Below, one piece after another: positions 5,951 through 10,160 of a stretch of DNA of 10,160 bases. The stretch lies in assembly GCA_045601305.1 (NCBI GenBank), contig JAZRZG010000080.1:1-10160 (forward strand), given 5' to 3'. Both the position numbers and the translations under genes were made by a program. How positions within the stretch are numbered: the first letter of the stretch is position 1; the number at the start of each line of letters is the position of its first letter. The notes below the pieces were generated by a model. That model was given only the letters and a program-made list of their open reading frames with translations, did not search any database and was not told the DNA's origin. Origin of the DNA: Equadaptatus sp045601305. Lineage in GTDB: Bacteria > Synergistota > Synergistia > Synergistales > Synergistaceae.

Positions 5951-7141
5951 ATGGGTCTTCTCTTAATAAAAAACGGAACGGTTGCCGCTCCGCAGCTTCT
6001 CGGCAAAAAGGATATTCTTGCTGCCGAAAACAATATTATTGCGATTGAAGACACTATTTCCGAAGCTTACGTCCGCGCTCTTGACCCTGAGGCTGAAATT
6101 ATTGACGCGTCATCGTGCTTTGTAGTTCCTGGCCTTGTTGACGGTCATATCCATTTTAACGGCGCAGGCGGAGAAAACGGTCCCATGTACCGCACGCCGC
6201 CGGTGCAGTTCAGCAGCTTTGTAAAGGCGGGTATCACAACGGCGGTTGCGCCGCTCGGTACAGACGGCATAAGCCGCTCTCTGCGAGAACTGCTCGCAAA
6301 AAGCCGTTCGCTTGACGGAGAGGGCATTACCACCTTTATATTTACCGGCGCGTATTCACTGCCGAGTGTCACGCTTACCGATAATCTTCAGACAGACATA
6401 GTTCTGATTGACAAAATTATCGGTACTAAAATTGCGCTTGCAGACCACCGTTCGTCACATCCTTCCGTTGAGGAACTCAGGAGAATTATCTCCAACACGC
6501 GCGTAGCGGGCATTATCGCAGGCAAAGCCGGAGTTGTTGAAATCCACATGGGTTCTGAAAAAGACGGTCTGAAATTCATCTGTGACGCGGTTGAAGGTAC
6601 GGATATACCGAGAACACAGGTTATTCCGACACACATTAACCGTTGCGAGCAGCTTTTTGCCTCCTCCCTCAAATACTGCGAAGAGGGCGGTATCGCTGAT
6701 ATGACGACCGGAATGGGTGCGGAAGCAGTTCCCGTCACGGAAGCGGTTGACAGAATACTTGCTGCCGGCGGAGACAAACTGCTTGAACAGTATTCGCTCA
6801 GCACTGACGGAAACGGCAGTATGCCTGTGTTTAACGAAGCAGGAGACTTTGTGAGAATGGGAGTGGGCGATCCCTCACTGCTCATAGCAGAGCTTCGCAA
6901 CGTCATCACACAGACTAAAGCAGATATTACTCAGGCGCTTTCACTGGCAACGGCAAACCCTGCCAAACGGCTAAAATTCGCGCGCAAGGGCAATATCAAA
7001 AAAGACTTCGATGCCGATATGCTTGTGCTTTCACAGGACGATTACTCGCTGCAATATGTCATTGCAAAGGGCAAACCGCTTATGAAAGCAGGGAAAGTAG
7101 TTAAATTCGGAACGTTTGAAGATCCTGAGCAATGTAAGTAG
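5951..7141 (+). CDS. iadA: Isoaspartyl dipeptidase
   Basis: This cytoplasmic binuclear zinc amidohydrolase cleaves beta-aspartyl (isoaspartyl) dipeptides, which arise from damaged Asn and Asp residues in proteins. The 396 residues match E. coli IadA (390) throughout. Metal ligands align: His66 and His68 (DGHIH), Lys160 (the carbamylated lysine, GTKIALADHRSS), His199 (EIHMG), His228 (PTHIN) and Asp286 (STDGNGS). Substrate-site residues also align: Glu75 (GGENGP), Tyr135 (FTGAYSLPS) and Arg231. All are intact, so the enzyme should be active. ATG 5951 follows a weak AAGG (5940-5943) seven bases ahead. It is the second gene of the nhaC transcript and ends at the terminator at 7149. Dipeptidase action yields free aspartate, the same product as the nearby asparaginase. 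Confidence 0.95.
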   Translation: MGLLLIKNGTVAAPQLLGKKDILAAENNIIAIEDTISEAYVRALDPEAEIIDASSCFVVPGLVDGHIHFNGAGGENGPMYRTPPVQFSSFVKAGITTAVAPLGTDGISRSLRELLAKSRSLDGEGITTFIFTGAYSLPSVTLTDNLQTDIVLIDKIIGTKIALADHRSSHPSVEELRRIISNTRVAGIIAGKAGVVEIHMGSEKDGLKFICDAVEGTDIPRTQVIPTHINRCEQLFASSLKYCEEGGIADMTTGMGAEAVPVTEAVDRILAAGGDKLLEQYSLSTDGNGSMPVFNEAGDFVRMGVGDPSLLIAELRNVITQTKADITQALSLATANPAKRLKFARKGNIKKDFDADMLVLSQDDYSLQYVIAKGKPLMKAGKVVKFGTFEDPEQCK

Positions 7142-7148
7142 ATAACAA

Positions 7149-7182
7149 AAACAACAGCCCCGCTTTCGCGGGGCTGTTGTTT
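7149..7182. terminator. Bidirectional terminator between convergent iadA and etfA
   Basis: AAACAACAGCCCCGC (7149-7163) pairs perfectly with GCGGGGCTGTTGTTT (7168-7182), giving a 15-base stem with a TTTC loop. On the minus strand the stem runs into TTTTTGTTAT, a good U-tract for the etf operon. On the plus strand the tail (TTTGTCTGTATT) is weaker. The whole gap between the two stop codons is only 48 bases. Confidence 0.92.
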
Positions 7183-7189
7183 GTCTGTA

Positions 7190-8194
7190 TTACGCTTTGA
7201 GAGCTTTGATTTTTTCGGTGAGCGCCGGTACGATTTTGTTGAGGTCCCCGACTATTCCGTAATCGGCAATGTCGAAAATCGGCGCTGTTTCGTCCTTGTT
7301 GATTGCGATAATAATGTCAGACTCTTCCATACCGGCAAGGTGCTGGATAGCGCCTGAAATGCCGATTGCGAAGTAAACGTGCGGGCGGACTGTTTTTCCT
7401 GTCTGTCCGACCTGTATGTCTTTTTCGGTCCATCCGGAGTCAACCGCGGCGCGCGAACAGGCGACTGTGCCGCCGATTGCTTCCGCAAGGTCTTCAAGAA
7501 GTTTGAAATTCTCTCTGCTGCCGACTCCGCGTCCGCCTGAGACAAGTATTTTTGCGTCCATAATGTCTTTCGCTGCTGTGACGTTTTTGATTATCTCAAG
7601 AATTTCCACGAATTTGTCGTTTTTCTCAAGTTTTGGATCAAATTTTTCAACAACAGCCTTTGCGCCGGTGACAGGCTCTCTTTTCTGCATAACTCCCGGG
7701 CGTACCGTTGACATTGCCGGTCTGTGTTCGGGACAGATGATTGTAGCCATGATGTTGCCGCCGAAGGCGGGACGCGTCATAAGGAACTGTTTTGTTTCGG
7801 GGTCTGTTTCAAGTTTTGTGCAGTCTGCAGTGAGTCCTGTTTTGACACGCGCTGAAATGCGCGGCGCAAGGTCGCGGCCGATTGCGGTTGCACCGTACAT
7901 GACAATCTCCGGCTTGAATTCGTTTATTGCCGCCGTAACTGCCTGTGTGTACGGTTCTGTCGTGTAATCTTTGAGCGCCGGGTCATCGATGAGTATGACT
8001 TTGTCCGCGCCGTATGCCGCAAGCTCGTCGCAGAGTCCTTCAACGCCGCTGCCGAGAAGAAGAGCCGTTACCGTTGTGCCGAGGTCTGCGGCAAGTTCTT
8101 TTGCTTTGCCGATAAGTTCGAAGGAGACGCCGTTGAGTTTACCGTCAACCTGCTGTGCAAATACGAAAATACCTTTGTAATCCTGTGTGCTCAT
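7190..8194 (-). CDS. etfA: Electron transfer flavoprotein alpha subunit
   Basis: This is the large subunit of the soluble heterodimeric flavoprotein that exchanges electrons with acyl-CoA dehydrogenase. From ATG 8194 it has 334 residues. The N-terminal domain runs to about 205 (GRDLAPR at 107-113). The C-terminal FAD domain has SGGRGVGS (219-226), CSRAAVDSGW (246-255), GQTGKTVRPHVYFAIGISG (263-281) and INKDETAPIFDIADYGIVGD (298-317). A longer reading to 8272 is possible but would overlap etfB and lacks homology. ATG 8194 has GGGGTGA just upstream and begins 13 bases after the etfB stop. It is the last gene of the operon, 48 bases from the convergent iadA stop and before the shared terminator. 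Confidence 0.96.
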   Translation of the reverse strand: MSTQDYKGIFVFAQQVDGKLNGVSFELIGKAKELAADLGTTVTALLLGSGVEGLCDELAAYGADKVILIDDPALKDYTTEPYTQAVTAAINEFKPEIVMYGATAIGRDLAPRISARVKTGLTADCTKLETDPETKQFLMTRPAFGGNIMATIICPEHRPAMSTVRPGVMQKREPVTGAKAVVEKFDPKLEKNDKFVEILEIIKNVTAAKDIMDAKILVSGGRGVGSRENFKLLEDLAEAIGGTVACSRAAVDSGWTEKDIQVGQTGKTVRPHVYFAIGISGAIQHLAGMEESDIIIAINKDETAPIFDIADYGIVGDLNKIVPALTEKIKALKA

Positions 8195-8207
8195 CTGTCT
8201 CACCCCG

Positions 8208-8996
8208 TTACAGTACGAATTTCTCTTTGAGTTTTCCGACGATGTAGTCTGCGGCTTCGCCGGCATCGCCAAACTGCTCTTTTACGCCTGCCGGTTTGAG
8301 ACTCTTCGGGAAAGATTTTGCAACGCGCGTCGGTGAGCCTTTGAGACCGAGAACGTCTTCGGGAAGCTCTGCAAGGTCGGCTCTGCCCCAGACTGTGACC
8401 TCTTTTTCGCGGTACGCGTCAAAGATTCCGCCCGGCGTCATGTAGCGCGGCGTATTCATTTCGCCGAGCGCGGTGACGAGGCATGGCATTTTTGCCTTAA
8501 CTATGTGGTGTCTGTCTTCATACTGGCGTTTGACAATGACGTAACCGTCTTCAATCTGAATGTCTTCGGCGTAGGAAACGTTGGGAATGCCGAGATGTTC
8601 CGAAATCTGCGGACCGACCTGAGCGGTGTCGCCGTCGATTGCCTGACGGCCTGTGATGACGAGGTCAAAGTCAAGTTTTTTGACTGCCGCCGCTATTGTG
8701 GTTGAGGTCGCAAGCGTGTCGGCTCCGCCAAATTCGCGGCCGGAGACGAGATAAGCATTGTCTGCGCCCATTGCAAGCGCTTCGCGAAGCACCGCGTCTG
8801 CCTGCATCGGTCCCATGGAAAGTACCGTGACTTCCGCGCCGTATTTGTCCTTGAGCTGAAGCGCCGCTTCAAGCCCTGCTTTGTCGTCCGGATTGAGAAT
8901 GCTGGGGACTCCGTCGCGGATAAGCGTTCCGGTTACGGGGTCAAGTTTAACTTCGTTTGTGTTCGGTACCTGTTTGATACAAACAACGATTTTCAT
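8208..8996 (-). CDS. etfB: Electron transfer flavoprotein beta subunit
   Basis: This is the small Etf subunit. From ATG 8996 it has 262 residues. Signatures are VCIKQVPNTNEVKLDP (5-20), SMGPMQADAVLREALAMGAD (60-79), GGADTLATS (90-98), GRQAIDGDTAQVGP (116-129, the nucleotide-binding segment) and the subunit signature LGLKGSPTRVAKSFPK (218-233 region). From memory, the sequence is close to the beta subunits of Acidaminococcus and Clostridium, in which this site holds a second FAD instead of AMP and the complex bifurcates electrons from NADH. That supports, but does not prove, bifurcation here. A GTG at 9005 is also in frame, but the GGGG of the ribosome site overlaps it, so ATG 8996 is chosen. 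The dehydrogenase stop is 17 bases upstream. Confidence 0.95.
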   Translation of the reverse strand: MKIVVCIKQVPNTNEVKLDPVTGTLIRDGVPSILNPDDKAGLEAALQLKDKYGAEVTVLSMGPMQADAVLREALAMGADNAYLVSGREFGGADTLATSTTIAAAVKKLDFDLVITGRQAIDGDTAQVGPQISEHLGIPNVSYAEDIQIEDGYVIVKRQYEDRHHIVKAKMPCLVTALGEMNTPRYMTPGGIFDAYREKEVTVWGRADLAELPEDVLGLKGSPTRVAKSFPKSLKPAGVKEQFGDAGEAADYIVGKLKEKFVL

Positions 8997-9013
8997 TCTG
9001 TTCACCCCTTAAC

Positions 9014-10153
9014 CTAATGCAGCAGAGCGCCGGAGATGACCATGCGCTGCACTTCGCTTGTGCCTTCGTAAATTTCCGTGATTTTTGCGTCGCGCATCAT
9101 TCTTTCGACGTCATATTCGCGGATGTAGCCGTAGCCGCCGAGCAGCTGCACTGCCTCGGTTGTGACAGCCGTTGCCGTTTCGGCTGCGAAAAGTTTTGCC
9201 ATTGCCGCTTCTACGGAGAATCGTTTCTGTGTATCCTTTGCCATTGCCGCCTTGTAAACGATAAGACGCGCGGCCTCAATGCGTGTCGCCATGTCCGCGA
9301 GTTTGAACTGCGTATTCTGGAATTTTGCCAGAGCTTTTCCGAACTGCTTGCGTTCCTTAACATACGCTGTTGCCGCGTCAAGCGCGCCGGCTGCTATGCC
9401 GAGAGCCTGCGCGGCTATGCCTATGCGGCCGCCGTCAAGCGTCTGCATGGCGATTGAAAAGCCCTTGCCCTGCGCGCCGAGAAGATTGTCCTTCGGAATG
9501 CGGCAGTCTGTGAAAACAAGCTCGTAGGTTGACGAGCCGCGAATGCCCATTTTCTTTTCCTTTGTGCCGAAGGTGAAGCCGGGTGTGCCCTTTTCGACGA
9601 TAAACGCTGAAATGCCCTTGGTGCCGAGAGACTTGTCCGTCATGGCAAAAACAATGTAAACATCGGCTTCCTTACCGTTTGTAATAAAGATTTTGCTGCC
9701 GTTAAGCACCCATTCGTCACCGTCGAGAGCTGCTTTTGTCTGCTGACCTGCGGCATCTGTGCCTGCGTTCGGCTCCGTGAGAGCGAAAGCGCCGAGTTTT
9801 TTGCCGCTTGCAAGCGGAACGAGATATTTCTGCTTCTGTTCCTCTGTGCCGAATTTGAGAATAGGGCCGCAGCAGAGAGAGGTGTGGGCTGAAAGGTTAA
9901 CGCCTGTTGTGGCGCAGAGCTTTGAAATTTCTTCGATTGCCATAACATATGCGAGAGAATCGCAGCCCTGACCGCCGTACTGTTTGGGAACGACAATGCC
10001 GAGAAACCCGTATTTCTGCATTATTGTTACGGTTTCGCGCGGGAAGATTTCAGTTTCGTCAACCTCCTGCGCGAAAGGCTTAACCTCGTTCTGCGCGAAA
10101 TCGCGGAACAGAGTTCTTGCCATTTCGTGCTCTTTGGAAAGCTTAAAATCCAT
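9014..10153 (-). CDS. bcd: Short-chain (butyryl-CoA type) acyl-CoA dehydrogenase
   Basis: This is an FAD-dependent dehydrogenase of 379 residues, the full length for the family. In butyrate-forming anaerobes the enzyme works in reverse, reducing crotonyl-CoA to butyryl-CoA with electrons from EtfAB. Motifs are FALTEPNAGTDA (123-134), NGSKIFITNG (151-160), DGGRIGIAAQALGIA (240-254), QLLGGYGY (336-343) and YEGTSEVQ, in which Glu363 is the expected catalytic base. It aligns well with Megasphaera-type butyryl-CoA dehydrogenase from memory. Chain length cannot be fixed; glutaryl- or branched-chain relatives are possible. ATG 10153 is only seven bases from the window edge, so its promoter, ribosome site and any genes ahead (such as crotonase or thiolase) are not visible. 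It heads the visible part of an operon with etfB and etfA. Confidence 0.94.
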   Translation of the reverse strand: MDFKLSKEHEMARTLFRDFAQNEVKPFAQEVDETEIFPRETVTIMQKYGFLGIVVPKQYGGQGCDSLAYVMAIEEISKLCATTGVNLSAHTSLCCGPILKFGTEEQKQKYLVPLASGKKLGAFALTEPNAGTDAAGQQTKAALDGDEWVLNGSKIFITNGKEADVYIVFAMTDKSLGTKGISAFIVEKGTPGFTFGTKEKKMGIRGSSTYELVFTDCRIPKDNLLGAQGKGFSIAMQTLDGGRIGIAAQALGIAAGALDAATAYVKERKQFGKALAKFQNTQFKLADMATRIEAARLIVYKAAMAKDTQKRFSVEAAMAKLFAAETATAVTTEAVQLLGGYGYIREYDVERMMRDAKITEIYEGTSEVQRMVISGALLH

Positions 10154-10160
10154 TTTAATG

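Noticed and set aside
6388..6909. 173-residue open frame on the minus strand
   Set aside because: It lies wholly inside iadA, which has all catalytic residues. Its composition (Ser/Pro/Ile-rich) is that of a shadow frame.
7416..7967. 183-residue open frame on the plus strand
   Set aside because: It lies inside etfA in antisense and reads as a Ser-rich shadow of a clear flavoprotein gene.
9017..9457. 146-residue Cys-rich open frame on the plus strand
   Set aside because: Its cysteines come from reading the alanine-rich C-terminal half of the acyl-CoA dehydrogenase on the opposite strand. No ribosome site or homology supports it.

Overview
The window reads as chromosomal DNA of an anaerobic bacterium that lives by fermenting peptides and amino acids. 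The gene set is an asparaginase, a CstA-type peptide/pyruvate carrier, an NhaC-family sodium antiporter, an isoaspartyl dipeptidase, and a butyryl-CoA dehydrogenase with its EtfBA partner. This set suits Synergistota, Negativicutes or Clostridia. I cannot settle the phylum from sequence alone; Synergistota is a guess. No mobile element, CRISPR array, rRNA or tRNA is visible, and no stretch over 300 bases lacks a gene.

Plus strand, 1-7141. (1) A type I (AnsA-like) L-asparaginase is broken by a single-base frameshift near 680-684. (2) After an AT-rich terminator-like hairpin comes a compact promoter with a CRP/Rex-like palindrome just downstream. It leads an unrecognised 159-residue cytoplasmic protein and then cstA, which ends at a strong terminator. 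(3) A monocistronic AqpZ-like aquaporin has its own promoter and terminator. It carries an unusual cysteine-rich cytoplasmic tail and a CxxC at the N terminus. (4) nhaC and iadA sit 15 bases apart behind a TATAAT box and a tandem 11-base repeat, and end at a long hairpin shared with the opposing operon.

Minus strand, 10153-7190. An operon reads bcd-like acyl-CoA dehydrogenase, etfB, etfA with gaps of 17 and 13 bases. EtfB and the dehydrogenase resemble the electron-bifurcating Bcd-EtfAB systems of butyrate-forming anaerobes.

Together the genes suggest peptide uptake (CstA), release of aspartate from asparagine and damaged isoaspartyl peptides (asparaginase, IadA), sodium- or proton-coupled exchange (NhaC), and disposal of electrons through acyl-CoA reduction (Bcd-Etf). 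The items most worth a second look are the aquaporin's cysteine clusters, the operator ahead of the unknown gene and cstA, the unknown gene itself, and the asparaginase frameshift.
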